A stretch of 64,000 nt of DNA, from the NCBI GenBank assembly GCA_030066085.1, contig JASJCI010000040.1:32313-96312 (forward strand), in the 5' to 3' direction. The translations under genes and the position numbers were made by a program. The notes under the pieces were generated by a model. That model worked only from the letters and a program-made list of their open reading frames with translations, made no database searches and was not told the DNA's origin. This document shows positions 26,737 to 35,588 of this stretch, in pieces. Positions within the stretch are counted from its first letter, which is position 1; each line of letters starts with the position of its first letter. The stretch is from Gammaproteobacteria bacterium (lineage in GTDB: Bacteria > Pseudomonadota > Gammaproteobacteria > GCA-001735895).

Positions 26737-27995
26737 TGCACCTGCTTCCGAAAAAATTCGCGGAATACCGGGTAGATGTCGTCATGCTCGCGGATATGCT
26801 GCATCGCGAAGTTGTCGTGCTTCTCGAGCAGGTTTTCGTAATGCATCCACAGCCCCTGGTGATCGCGCCGGGTAATTTCGACATAGGCGTAATAGCGCAG
26901 CAGCGGCAACAGTTCCTTGCTCAACAGTCGTTCGCAAATCGGCGAATCATCGTTCCAGTTGTCGCCGTCGGATGCCTGCGCGGCATAAATATTCCAGTCG
27001 GTCGGCGGATAACGCTGCTTGATGATATCGCGGGTCATTTCCAGTGCGCTGGATACGATGGTACCGCCGGTCTCGCGCGAGTAGAAGAACTCCTGCTCGT
27101 CGACTTCCTTGGCCTGCGTGTGGTGGCGGATGTAGACCACGTCGACATCCTTGTAGCTGCGCGTCAGGAACAGGTAGAGCAGGATGTAAAAGCGCTTGGC
27201 AATGTCCTTGGTCTCCTGGTCCATCGACCCCGAAACATCCATCAGGCAGAACATCACGGCCTGCGAGGTCGGCTCGGGGCGCTGCACGAAGTTGTTGAAG
27301 CGCAGGTCGAAGGTATCGATGAACGGGATCTTGCCGAGCCGCTCCCGCAGGTCCTCGATCTCTTCGATCAGTTCGGCACGGCGCTCGCCCTGCTCTCCCG
27401 GTTCCTGCTGCAGCGCCTGCAGCTCGATCTCGAGCTCGCGCAGCCGATGGCGCCTGCCGGCGCCCATGGCCACGCGGCGCGACAGCGCGGAGCGCAGCGA
27501 GCGCACGACATTGATGTTGGTCGGCACGCCGTCGGTGGTATAACCGGCACGCACGGTCTTGCTCTTGGTCATCTTGCGCAGCTGGTTTTTCTGCAGGTTG
27601 GGCAGTTCCAGGTCGTCGAACAGCATGTCGAGATACTCGTCCTTGGATATCTCGAAGACGAAATCATCCTCGCCTTCACCGCTATCGCTGGCCTTGCCGC
27701 CGCGCCCGCCGCCACCGCCCTCGGGACGCTTGATGCGGTCGCCGCGGGCAAACTCCTTGTTGCCGGGGTATACACCCTCGCGCACGCCACCCTGGTCGCT
27801 GCGAAACACCGGTTCGGAAATATCGCGTGTCGGGATCGACACGCTTTCACCGCTATCGACATTGGTAATCGAGCGCTCCGAGATCTGCTCGGAGATCGCC
27901 TTCTTGATCTGCGTCTTGTATCGCCTCAGGAAGCGCTGCCGGTTGACCGTGCTCTTGCCCTTCGCGTTGGGACGCCTGTCTATGAGTTGCGCCAT
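26733..27995 (-). CDS. yeaH: YeaH/YhbH family protein (DUF444) with von Willebrand A-like domain
   Basis: A 420-residue protein. The N-terminus reads [24 protein letters not shown] as in the family, followed by a glycine-rich low-complexity linker ([10 protein letters not shown]). The C-terminal half holds a vWA-like domain with the MIDAS motif [11 protein letters not shown]. In E. coli, yeaG-yeaH is induced by nitrogen starvation and stress. It is translated between prkA (23 bases upstream) and spoVR (four-base overlap). Confidence 0.94.
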   Translation of the reverse strand: MAQLIDRRPNAKGKSTVNRQRFLRRYKTQIKKAISEQISERSITNVDSGESVSIPTRDISEPVFRSDQGGVREGVYPGNKEFARGDRIKRPEGGGGGRGGKASDSGEGEDDFVFEISKDEYLDMLFDDLELPNLQKNQLRKMTKSKTVRAGYTTDGVPTNINVVRSLRSALSRRVAMGAGRRHRLRELEIELQALQQEPGEQGERRAELIEEIEDLRERLGKIPFIDTFDLRFNNFVQRPEPTSQAVMFCLMDVSGSMDQETKDIAKRFYILLYLFLTRSYKDVDVVYIRHHTQAKEVDEQEFFYSRETGGTIVSSALEMTRDIIKQRYPPTDWNIYAAQASDGDNWNDDSPICERLLSKELLPLLRYYAYVEITRRDHQGLWMHYENLLEKHDNFAMQHIREHDDIYPVFREFFRKQVQ

Positions 27996-28018
27996 GTCGC
28001 CTTACCCGACGGACGGCG

Positions 28019-29941
28019 CTAGGAAGACTTGCGCACGCGCAGATACCACTCGCAGAGCAATCGCACCTGTTTCTCGGTGTAACCCTTCTCGACCATGCGC
28101 GAGACGAAGTCAGCGTGCTTTTTCTTTTCCTCTTCCGAGGCCTTGGCGCTGAACGAGATCACCGGCAACAGCTCCTCGGTATTGGAGAACATCTTTTTCT
28201 CGATCACCGTGCGCAACTTTTCGTAGCTGACCCAGTTCGGGTTCTTGCCCTCGTTCTGCGCACGCGCGCGCAGTACGAAGTTGACCACTTCGTTGCGGAA
28301 GTCCTTGGGATTTGAAATTCCGGCCGGCTTTTCGATTTTTTCCAGCTCTTCATTGAGCGACGCACGGCCGAAGTTTTCACCGGTTTCGGGATCACGGTAC
28401 TCCTGGTCCTGGATCCAGAAATCGGCGTAAGTGACGTAGCGGTCGAAGATATTCTGGCCGTACTCGGAATAGGATTCGAGGTAGGACGTCTGGATTTCCT
28501 TGCCGATGAACTCGACGTAGTTCGGCACCAGGTAGGCCTTGATGTGCTCCAGGTACTTGTCGTGCAAGTCCTGCGGAAACTGTTCGCGCGCAATCTGCTG
28601 TTCCAGCACGTACAGCAGGTGCACCGGGTTCGCGGCCACTTCGCTCTGGTCGAAGTTGAACACGCGCGACAGGATCTTGAACGCGAAACGCGTCGACAGG
28701 CCCTTCATCCCCTCGTCGACACCGGCGTAGTCGCGGTATTCCTGGTAGGACTTGGCCTTGGGGTCGGTATCCTTGAGGCTTTCGCCATCGTATACCTTCA
28801 TCTTCGAGTAGATACTCGAGTTTTCCGGCGGCACCAGGCGCGACAGCACGCTGAACTGGGCCAGCATCTCGAGCGTGTTCGGCGCGCAGGGCGCCTCCGA
28901 CAGCGAACTGCTGACCAGCAGTTTGTCGTAAATCCTGATTTCTTCCGACACGCGCAGGCAGTAAGGCACCTTGACGATGTAAACCCGGTCGAGGAACGCC
29001 TCGTTGTTCTTGTTGTTGCGGAACGACTGCCATTCCGATTCGTTGGAGTGCGCCAGGATCGTGCCTTCGAACGGCAGCGCCGACAGGCCCTCGGTGCCGT
29101 TATAGTTACCTTCCTGGGTAGCCGTCAGCAGCGGATGCAGCACCTTGATCGGCGCCTTGAACATTTCGACGAACTCCATCAGGCCCTGGTTGGCGCGGCA
29201 CAGCGCGCCGGAATAGCTGTAGGCGTCGGCGTCGTTCTGCGCGTAGTGCTCGAGCATGCGGATATCGACCTTGCCTACCAGCGCCGAGATATCCTGGTTG
29301 TTTTCGTCACCGGGCTCGGTCTTGGCAATGGCCACCTGGTTCAGGATCGAAGGCTGCAGCTTCACCACCTTGAACTGGGTGATGTCACCGCCGAACTCGT
29401 TGAGACGCTTGACCGCCCAGGGTGACATGATCTTGTTGAGGTAACGCCGCGCGATGCCGTAATCCTGCTCCAGGATTTCACCGTCTTCCTCGACATCGAA
29501 CAGGCCCAGCGGCGACTCGAATACCGGCGAGTCCTTGATCGCGTAAATCGGCTGTCTTTCCATCAATACCTTGAGCCGGTCGGCAAGCGAGGACTTGCCG
29601 CCACCGACCGGGCCGAGCAGGTAGAGGATCTGTTTCTTTTCCTCGAGTCCCTGCGCCGCATGCTTGAAGTAAGACACGATCTGCTCGATCGCGTCTTCCA
29701 TGCCGTAGAACTCGGAAAACGCCGGGTAGCGGGCAATGACCTTGTTGGAGAAGATGCGCGAAAGACGGGAATCCTGGGAGGTATCGATGAGTTCGGGTTC
29801 GCCGATGGCGGCCAGCATGCGCTCGGCGGCGGTAGCGTATACGAGCGGATTCTCCTTGCAGAGCTCCAGGTATTCCTGCAGGGAAAGCTCTTCTTGCATG
29901 TGTTGCTCGAAGCGCTGTTGATAACTTTCGAAAATGCTCAT
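28019..29941 (-). CDS. yeaG: PrkA family serine protein kinase / AAA+ protein (YeaG-like)
   Basis: A 640-residue protein. The N-terminal AAA+-type ATPase domain has a P-loop YLLGPVGGGKSSLADRLK, after which comes the PrkA-specific kinase-like C-terminal domain. Homologues in E. coli (YeaG) and Bacillus (PrkA) are linked to starvation and stationary-phase survival. The ATG at 29941 gives the family N-terminus MSIFESYQQRFEQ; a GAGG lies nine bases upstream. It is the first gene of the prkA-yeaH-spoVR operon. Confidence 0.95.
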   Translation of the reverse strand: MSIFESYQQRFEQHMQEELSLQEYLELCKENPLVYATAAERMLAAIGEPELIDTSQDSRLSRIFSNKVIARYPAFSEFYGMEDAIEQIVSYFKHAAQGLEEKKQILYLLGPVGGGKSSLADRLKVLMERQPIYAIKDSPVFESPLGLFDVEEDGEILEQDYGIARRYLNKIMSPWAVKRLNEFGGDITQFKVVKLQPSILNQVAIAKTEPGDENNQDISALVGKVDIRMLEHYAQNDADAYSYSGALCRANQGLMEFVEMFKAPIKVLHPLLTATQEGNYNGTEGLSALPFEGTILAHSNESEWQSFRNNKNNEAFLDRVYIVKVPYCLRVSEEIRIYDKLLVSSSLSEAPCAPNTLEMLAQFSVLSRLVPPENSSIYSKMKVYDGESLKDTDPKAKSYQEYRDYAGVDEGMKGLSTRFAFKILSRVFNFDQSEVAANPVHLLYVLEQQIAREQFPQDLHDKYLEHIKAYLVPNYVEFIGKEIQTSYLESYSEYGQNIFDRYVTYADFWIQDQEYRDPETGENFGRASLNEELEKIEKPAGISNPKDFRNEVVNFVLRARAQNEGKNPNWVSYEKLRTVIEKKMFSNTEELLPVISFSAKASEEEKKKHADFVSRMVEKGYTEKQVRLLCEWYLRVRKSS

Positions 29942-30336
29942 TGGGGCTACCTCGTCCATATTCGGATCAGGATCGGCACCCCTCGCTTTGCGTCATAACT
30001 GACCAGGCGCCGCCTGACAGAGTGTTCATCGTGGTGTTCGCTGACTAGCTTTAAGCATAGTCAATTTTCAGACGGCAGAGTTTCAATTTCGTTCATCCGT
30101 GTAACATTGTTCACTTCAGGAACGTCGAATCTGCCGCTCGACCGTCCTGGGCGCCTATTTTACCACGCCCAATCTGAACGATTAATTAATCTATGCAAGA
30201 ATTCGTCCAATTTGTTCTGCACAGGGGTTACGATCGCGTCGCATGCGCGGATCACCGCGGCCGGGGTCAAAGCATGGAACCGTTCTTTCCAGCCGTTAAA
30301 TCAAGCAGTTAGGCTCGATACCAGCGAGCTGAAAAG
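29942..30336. other. 395-base regulatory spacer upstream of the prkA operon
   Basis: This region must hold the promoter for prkA-yeaH-spoVR (minus strand). It is AT-richer than its surroundings. A perfect 12-bp palindrome GATTAATTAATC lies at 30180-30191. I looked for a sigma-54 element (GG-N10-GC) on the minus strand, as known for E. coli yeaG, and did not find a convincing one. An ORF at 30107-30382 (plus) is not supported. Confidence 0.5.
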
Positions 30337-31185
30337 TTACCTTGACGGGCGCTTGCCGCTCGCCTCGAGCGCCAGCGAGTAGAGTTCGTTTTTTGACTTG
30401 CCGGTAATGAGGGCGGCAATTTTCGTCGCGCTTTTGACGGGCAGCTCCGCGCACAAAATCGCCAGCAGACGGGCATCTTCGGTATTTACCGCCTTGTCTT
30501 CGGCACGCGCCGCGTTATCGATCAGGACGACAAACTCACCCCGTGCCAGCGCCGGCTCGGCGCGCATCTCTGCCAGCAGATCCGCGGCTTGACCACGCAG
30601 AAAACGCTCGTGCCGCTTGGTCAGTTCCTTGGCCACGACGACGTCGCGATCCGGGGCTTCATCGACCAGCAGCTGCAGTAAATCGAGGATCCGGTGAGTC
30701 GCCTCGAAAAGCACCAGGGTAGTGCGATTTTCGAGCAATTCGAGCAAGCGCTGGCGGCGTTCCCGGCCCTTCGACGGCAGAAACCCCTGGAAACGGAAGC
30801 CGTCGCTCGGCAGACCGGCGGCGCTCAACGCGGCAGCGATACTGCTCGCGCCCGGAATCGGCGACACCGTGATGCCCGCCACGTGTGCGCGGCGCACCAG
30901 GTCGAAGCCCGGATCGGAGATCAGGGGCGTGCCTGCATCGGAAATCAGGGCAACGCTCATGCCCTGTTCGAGCCGGGCGATGATTTCAGCACCACGCCGG
31001 CGCTCGTTATGATCGTGCAGCGACAGCATCGGCGTGTCGATGCCGAAGTGATCGAGCAGCCGTGCGCTATGGCGGGTATCCTCGGCGGCAATCAGGTCCA
31101 CCGACCCGAGGGTGTCGATAGCGCGCAGGCTCATGTCCTGCAGGTTACCGATCGGGGTCGCGACAATATAGAGTACGCCGGGCAT
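30337..31185 (-). CDS. rsmI: 16S rRNA 2'-O-ribose C1402 methyltransferase RsmI
   Basis: A 282-residue tetrapyrrole-methylase-fold enzyme that 2'-O-methylates C1402, the same nucleotide that RsmH (encoded here at 20104-21039) modifies on the base. Motifs are LYIVATPIGNLQDMSLRA at the N-terminus, AEDTRHSARLLDHFGI, LISDAGTPLISDPGFDLVR and IPGASSIAAALSAAGLP. It is divergent from lpoA across a 66-base spacer. Confidence 0.96.
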   Translation of the reverse strand: MPGVLYIVATPIGNLQDMSLRAIDTLGSVDLIAAEDTRHSARLLDHFGIDTPMLSLHDHNERRRGAEIIARLEQGMSVALISDAGTPLISDPGFDLVRRAHVAGITVSPIPGASSIAAALSAAGLPSDGFRFQGFLPSKGRERRQRLLELLENRTTLVLFEATHRILDLLQLLVDEAPDRDVVVAKELTKRHERFLRGQAADLLAEMRAEPALARGEFVVLIDNAARAEDKAVNTEDARLLAILCAELPVKSATKIAALITGKSKNELYSLALEASGKRPSR

Positions 31186-31192
31186 GTAAAAG

Positions 31193-31202
31193 AGTGTACA
31201 CT
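31193..31202. promoter_or_regulatory. Palindrome in the rsmI-lpoA divergent promoter
   Basis: AGTGTACACT is a perfect 10-bp palindrome eight bases from the rsmI start and 49 bases from the lpoA start. It could be an operator for one or both genes; no regulator is indicated. Confidence 0.3.
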
Positions 31203-31251
31203 ACCGCGTCGTCATACCCTTGTGAATTGCCGGCAGGCCCGTCCCCTCTCG

Positions 31252-33186
31252 ATGAAACGTCCCGCAACTGCCCTGCTGATCCTGCTCGGGCTAACTCTCG
31301 CCGCCTGCCAGACGCCGACCCGGCAAGCTGGCGTCGATCCGGCCGATTCCGGCTCGATATCGCCGCCCGCAACGGAAGACGGCGTGCTGACCGAACTCGA
31401 GGAAGACCTGATTCGCGCCTTCGACTACGAGGTCGAGGAAAAGTGGCTCGAGGCGGCGGTGGTTTACGAACAGCTCGCGCAGCAAAGCACCCAGCCGGAT
31501 CGCTCGGCTTACCTGGTCAAGGTAGCGCTGATGTACTACCGCGGCGAGTTCTACGACGAGATCGACCCCTATTTCGAGGCACTCGGCGAACAGGACATCC
31601 TGCAACAGGATCACCCCAACCGCGAGGTCGTTCGCGCCGGCGGCTACCTGGGTAACGGCAAAATTTACCAGGCCCTGCTGGCGTTACCCGAAATTCCGGA
31701 AATCGCGGATTTCCAGTACAAGGCGCTGGCGCTCGAAATCCGCTCGCGTGGCGTGCTGGCGATCGGCAAACCGCTCGAGAGCGCGCAGCTGCGCATGCAG
31801 ATCGACGAGTTTCTGCGCACCCCCGAGGCAATCGAGAAAAACCATGACTTCGTCTGGGCCGCGCTCAACCGCATCACCGAACCGGCAGTACTGCGCGCGC
31901 TGGCGGAACCGCAGACGCTCGAGGTTCGCGGCTGGCTCGAGCTCAACCTGATTGCGCGCCGCTCGAACATGCTGCCGGACAAGATGGAGCCCTGGATCGA
32001 CCAGTGGTACCAGCGTTACGGCGAACACCCGGCCGCGCCGCGCTACGCGATCGGCCTGCTGGAAGAAAGTCGCAGAATCTTCATCCAGCCCACGCGTATC
32101 GCGTTGATGCTGCCTTTCTCTGGCCGCCTGGAAAAAGTCTCGCAGGCGATACAGAACGGATTCCTCTATGCCTACTACCAGGACCCGGACCAGATCGCGG
32201 ATCTCGAAATCATCAACGCGAGTACCGATCCGGCCCGCTTCAATTTACAGTACGAGCAGGCCATTCAGAACGGCGCCGATTTCATCGTCGGCCCGATCAG
32301 CAAGGAACTGATCGGCCTGCTGCAGCAGCGTGAGCAGCTCGAGGTTCCGACCCTCACCCTGAACTACGGCGACGACGAAGCCGAGCCGATGCTTAACCTG
32401 TACCAGTTCGGGCTCAGGCCGGAAGACGAAGCCGAGCAAATCGCCGATTTTGCGCTTGCGCAGGGGCACCACCACGCGCTGGTGCTGGTACCTGATACCG
32501 AGTGGGGTTTTCGCCTGCAGCGGGCGTTCAGCGAACGCTTCGAATCGCTCGGTGGTCACGTGGTCGGCAGCAGCAGCTACCCGGCGAAGAAGAACGATTA
32601 CTCCGCCTCGATCAAGAACCTGCTCAACCTGACCACCAGCAATCACCGCAAGACCATTCTGCAACAGGTCATCCAGGAACAGGTGCGTTTCGAGCCACGC
32701 CGTCGGCAGGACGTGGACATGGTGTTCGTCGCCGCCAACACGCGCCAGGCGCGCCTGATCAAGCCGCAACTCAAGTTCCACCGTGCCGAGGATCTGCCGG
32801 TTTACGCCACCTCGCACATATCCTCGAGCAGTTCCAACCCCGATGACGACCGTGATCTCAACGAGATCCTGTTCGTCGACATACCGTGGATGCTGGACAA
32901 CCGTGATAACCCGGATCATGCCCGCATAGGCCAACTGTGGCCCGACGAAAGCCAGCGCTTCAGCAAGATGTTCGCGCTCGGCATCGACGCCTACCGCATG
33001 ATCCCCTCGTTACGCCGGTTGATGATCAACCCCGGCGAATCACAGGTGCACAACACGGGTCGGCTGACGGTGGACGACAAGGGCCGCGTAAAGCGCGCGC
33101 TGCTGCTCGCGACCTACCGCAGGGGCCTGGCGCAAATGCTGGACATACCGCAAAACCAGAACTTCGACGGATCGCAGGCACCCTGA
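31252..33186 (+). CDS. lpoA: Outer-membrane lipoprotein LpoA, activator of PBP1a
   Basis: A 644-residue lipoprotein. A lipobox LTLAAC puts the lipidated Cys at residue 19; Q follows, which favours outer-membrane sorting. The N-terminal half is helical and TPR-like, and the C-terminal half is a periplasmic-binding-protein fold (IALMLPFSGRLEKVSQAIQNGF, and a later DFIVGPISKELIGLL). In E. coli LpoA docks on PBP1A to stimulate crosslinking. The ATG at 31252 is chosen because it gives the signal peptide; the frame is open upstream to 30694. yraN follows nine bases after the stop. Confidence 0.93.
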   Translation: MKRPATALLILLGLTLAACQTPTRQAGVDPADSGSISPPATEDGVLTELEEDLIRAFDYEVEEKWLEAAVVYEQLAQQSTQPDRSAYLVKVALMYYRGEFYDEIDPYFEALGEQDILQQDHPNREVVRAGGYLGNGKIYQALLALPEIPEIADFQYKALALEIRSRGVLAIGKPLESAQLRMQIDEFLRTPEAIEKNHDFVWAALNRITEPAVLRALAEPQTLEVRGWLELNLIARRSNMLPDKMEPWIDQWYQRYGEHPAAPRYAIGLLEESRRIFIQPTRIALMLPFSGRLEKVSQAIQNGFLYAYYQDPDQIADLEIINASTDPARFNLQYEQAIQNGADFIVGPISKELIGLLQQREQLEVPTLTLNYGDDEAEPMLNLYQFGLRPEDEAEQIADFALAQGHHHALVLVPDTEWGFRLQRAFSERFESLGGHVVGSSSYPAKKNDYSASIKNLLNLTTSNHRKTILQQVIQEQVRFEPRRRQDVDMVFVAANTRQARLIKPQLKFHRAEDLPVYATSHISSSSSNPDDDRDLNEILFVDIPWMLDNRDNPDHARIGQLWPDESQRFSKMFALGIDAYRMIPSLRRLMINPGESQVHNTGRLTVDDKGRVKRALLLATYRRGLAQMLDIPQNQNFDGSQAP

Positions 33187-33195
33187 GCCAGCAAA

Positions 33196-33567
33196 ATGTT
33201 CGCCAGCCGCAACAAGGGAATGTTGTTCGAGAAGCGCGCCGAGGATTTCCTCCGGCGCCGGGGCCTGCAGCTGGTGCGACGCAACTTCCACTGCCGCTTC
33301 GGCGAAATCGACCTGATCATGCGCGACGGCGCTACCCTGTGTTTCGTCGAGGTCAAGTATCGGCGATCGCGGGCCTTTGGCGGCGCGGCCTGGAGCCTGC
33401 CACCGGGTAAGCAGCGTCGAATCGTCGCTGCCGCCGCGCTCTACCTGCAGACTCTGCGCGGTGCCGAACCGGCGACGCGCTTCGATGCGCTGCTGATCCA
33501 GCGGCAGGCGGACGGCAGCGAAACCTTCGACTGGATCAGGAACGCCTTCGACGCCGGCTCCTTCTGA
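33196..33567 (+). CDS. yraN: YraN family endonuclease-like protein (UPF0102)
   Basis: A 123-residue protein with the restriction-endonuclease-like core GEIDLIMRDGATLCFVEVKYRRS, in which E, D and ExK form the expected metal site. The N-terminal GMLFEKRAEDFLRRRGLQLVRRNF is also typical. The family is near-universal, linked by context to DNA processing or competence, with no settled activity. It is the second gene after lpoA, as in E. coli and Pseudomonas; the usual diaA/dolP neighbours are absent. Confidence 0.93.
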   Translation: MFASRNKGMLFEKRAEDFLRRRGLQLVRRNFHCRFGEIDLIMRDGATLCFVEVKYRRSRAFGGAAWSLPPGKQRRIVAAAALYLQTLRGAEPATRFDALLIQRQADGSETFDWIRNAFDAGSF

Positions 33568-33780
33568 CCTGCTCCGTGTGCAAGCGCGAATAGCCAACGC
33601 AAGCCCGCTTCGGCGGACCGCCTCGCAAGCGGGGATCTTGCCCGGTTCGCTTCGTTATCCGATTCATGTTGCCGTGGCGACATGGCAAAAAAATAACGAG
33701 TCCTGTGGAGATCGCGGCGGTCCGACGCCTCGGTAAGTGCTGGCGCAGTTTCCGCGATGCCCCCGGGCTTGATCCCGGGG
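33568..33780. terminator. Convergent yraN-sspB spacer ending in a GC-rich hairpin
   Basis: The spacer ends with CCCCGGG (33761-33767), loop CTTGAT, CCCGGGG (33774-33780), abutting the sspB stop codon. It can act as a hairpin for both convergent transcripts but has no U-run. A second imperfect stem (CCCGCTT...AAGCGGG, around 33603-33638) is also visible. No gene is seen. Confidence 0.45.
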
Positions 33781-34161
33781 TTACTTGATGATTTTCAGGG
33801 TCGGACCGCTGGATTTTGTTTCGTCGGCAGGCGCATCTTCGGCTTCGGTTGCATCTTCGGCCGGGAACATCATGCCCTCGCCGGTTTCGCGCGCGTAAAT
33901 CGCGAGCAACGAGGCCATGGGGCAATAAACGTCGTGCGGCACGCCGCCGAAGCGCGCGGAAAAACCGACGAACTCGTTACTCATCTGCAGGTCCTGGATC
34001 GCCTGTGGCGCCAGGTTCAGCACCACCTTGCCGTCACTGGCAATGCCCGGCGGGATCGACAGGCCCTCGTGGCTTGCGTCGACGAGGATGTAGGGTGTGG
34101 ACTCGTTGTCGAGTATCCACTCGTAGAGTGCGCGCAGCAGGTAGGGTTTGCTCGAGGTCAT
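33781..34161 (-). CDS. sspB: ClpXP protease specificity factor SspB
   Basis: A 126-residue adaptor that delivers ssrA-tagged peptides to ClpXP. The substrate-binding domain (PYLLRALYEWILDNESTPYILVDA, RFGGVPHDVYCPMASLLAIYARE) is followed by an acidic flexible tail and the ClpX-docking peptide PTLKIIK at the end. The ATG at 34161 lies 17 bases after sspA. It is the last gene of the petABC-sspAB run. Confidence 0.95.
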   Translation of the reverse strand: MTSSKPYLLRALYEWILDNESTPYILVDASHEGLSIPPGIASDGKVVLNLAPQAIQDLQMSNEFVGFSARFGGVPHDVYCPMASLLAIYARETGEGMMFPAEDATEAEDAPADETKSSGPTLKIIK

Positions 34162-34178
34162 CGGACCCGGACGCGGTC

Positions 34179-34805
34179 TCAGGCGACCATGTCCCGTTCC
34201 TGCTCGGACAGGCTGGCCTGGAACGACGGGCGCGAAAAGACGCGCTTCATGTAGGCGGTAATCGGCTTGGCCGACGCCGGCAACTCGATCCCGTAGTACG
34301 GCAGGCGCCACAGGATCGGTGCGATACTGCAGTCCAGCAGGCTGAATTCCTGCGACAGGAAAAACGGCATTGCACCGAACACCTCGGACGAGTTGATCAG
34401 GCTCTCCTCGAGTGCCTTCTTGGCCTGCGCCTTGCGCTTCTCGGTGCCGCCCTCGATATCCGGCAACAGGCTGAACCAGTCGCTCTCGATGCGGAACAGC
34501 GCGAGCCGGCTCTTGGCGCGCGATACCGGGTCTACCGGCATCAGCGGCGGGTGCGGGAAACGCTCGTCGAGGTATTCGATCAGTACCCGCGCGTTGTACA
34601 GCACCAGGTCGCGATCGACCATGGTGGGTACCGTCGCGTAGGGGTTCAGGTCGAGCAGGTCTTCCGGCAGGTTCTTGGTGTCGACATCGTGAATTTCGAC
34701 CGTTATGTCTTTTTCCGCGAGCACGATGCGCGCGCGGTGACATTCCGGATCGGTCGGAGAGGAAAAGCAACTCATCACCGACCGGCGATTGGCGACAACT
34801 GACAT
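34179..34805 (-). CDS. sspA: Stringent starvation protein A (GST-fold RNA polymerase-associated protein)
   Basis: A 208-residue glutathione-S-transferase-fold protein that binds RNA polymerase in E. coli during starvation and acid stress. N-terminal thioredoxin-like half: MSCFSSPTDPECHRARIVLAEKDITVEIHDVD and NPYATVPTMVDRDLVLYNARVLIEYLDERFPHPPL. The GST catalytic residue is not conserved, as usual for SspA. It follows cytochrome c1 by 15 bases. Confidence 0.95.
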   Translation of the reverse strand: MSVVANRRSVMSCFSSPTDPECHRARIVLAEKDITVEIHDVDTKNLPEDLLDLNPYATVPTMVDRDLVLYNARVLIEYLDERFPHPPLMPVDPVSRAKSRLALFRIESDWFSLLPDIEGGTEKRKAQAKKALEESLINSSEVFGAMPFFLSQEFSLLDCSIAPILWRLPYYGIELPASAKPITAYMKRVFSRPSFQASLSEQERDMVA

Positions 34806-34820
34806 ATGGACAACCCTACC

Positions 34821-35588
34821 CTAGTGGACGTCTTTCCAGTATTCCCGCTTCAGCGCGTACGCCAGGACCAGGAAACACAGCAGGAATATGATAACACCGG
34901 TGCCGACATTTTTGCGGGTCTGCTTGTAAGGCTCGGCCACGTAGTCGAGGAACGCGACCAGGTCGTATATCGCCCGGTCGTATTCATCCGCTGTCATGGA
35001 TCCCGCCTTGACCTGCTCGAAGCCGACGATTTTCTGGCTTTCGTTGCCCGCGGAATCGGTCACGGTTTCGTAATTGGCCTTCTGCAGACCCTGCAGTTCA
35101 ACCAGCACGTGCGGCATGCCGACGTTCGAAAACACACCGTTGTTGACCCCGAACGGGCGCTCTTCGTCGACATAGAACCCGCGCAGGAAGTTATACAGCC
35201 AGTGCGTGCCGCGCGAGCGCGCGACCAGCGACAGGTCCGGCGGCACGACGCCGAAAGCTTCCTCGCCGTAAGCCGCGGACATGTTGTTGGTCATCAGCGC
35301 GCCGACCTTGGTGCGCTCACCGTTGATATCGGTAGTGAATATCAGGTTGTCGCGCATCATGTCGTCGGAAATACCCAGGTCGGCACCGACCCGGTTGTAG
35401 CGCGAATAGTGCAGCGAGTGACACCCCATGCAGTAATTCATGTAGGTGCGCGCACCGCGCTGCATGGCCGCCTTGTCGTCCCAGTCGACCTTGATTTCGT
35501 CGTCCGGGTAGACGGGGTAGCCACCCGCGGCGAGCGCGGCGCCGGGGAAAACCAGCGCCGCGAGGATGATCAACCACTGCTTCACCAT
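34821..35588 (-). CDS. petC: Ubiquinol-cytochrome c reductase, cytochrome c1
   Basis: A 255-residue heme protein of the bc1 complex. Signal peptide about 1-20 ([12 protein letters not shown]), CxxCH heme site at C53-C56-H57 ([17 protein letters not shown]), the axial Met region NVGMPHVL, and a C-terminal membrane anchor ([21 protein letters not shown], split here). It passes electrons from the Rieske centre to soluble cytochrome c. Its start overlaps petB by seven bases. Confidence 0.96.
   Translation of the reverse strand: MVKQWLIILAALVFPGAALAAGGYPVYPDDEIKVDWDDKAAMQRGARTYMNYCMGCHSLHYSRYNRVGADLGISDDMMRDNLIFTTDINGERTKVGALMTNNMSAAYGEEAFGVVPPDLSLVARSRGTHWLYNFLRGFYVDEERPFGVNNGVFSNVGMPHVLVELQGLQKANYETVTDSAGNESQKIVGFEQVKAGSMTADEYDRAIYDLVAFLDYVAEPYKQTRKNVGTGVIIFLLCFLVLAYALKREYWKDVH

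Noticed and set aside
29942..30000. Sigma-54-like GGCAC...TTTGC string
   Set aside because: It is on the wrong strand for prkA and the GG to GC spacing is not that of -24/-12.
30107..30382. 91-codon plus-strand ORF in the prkA upstream region
   Set aside because: It has no ribosome site or recognisable domain, uses a TTG start and overlaps the end of rsmI on the other strand.
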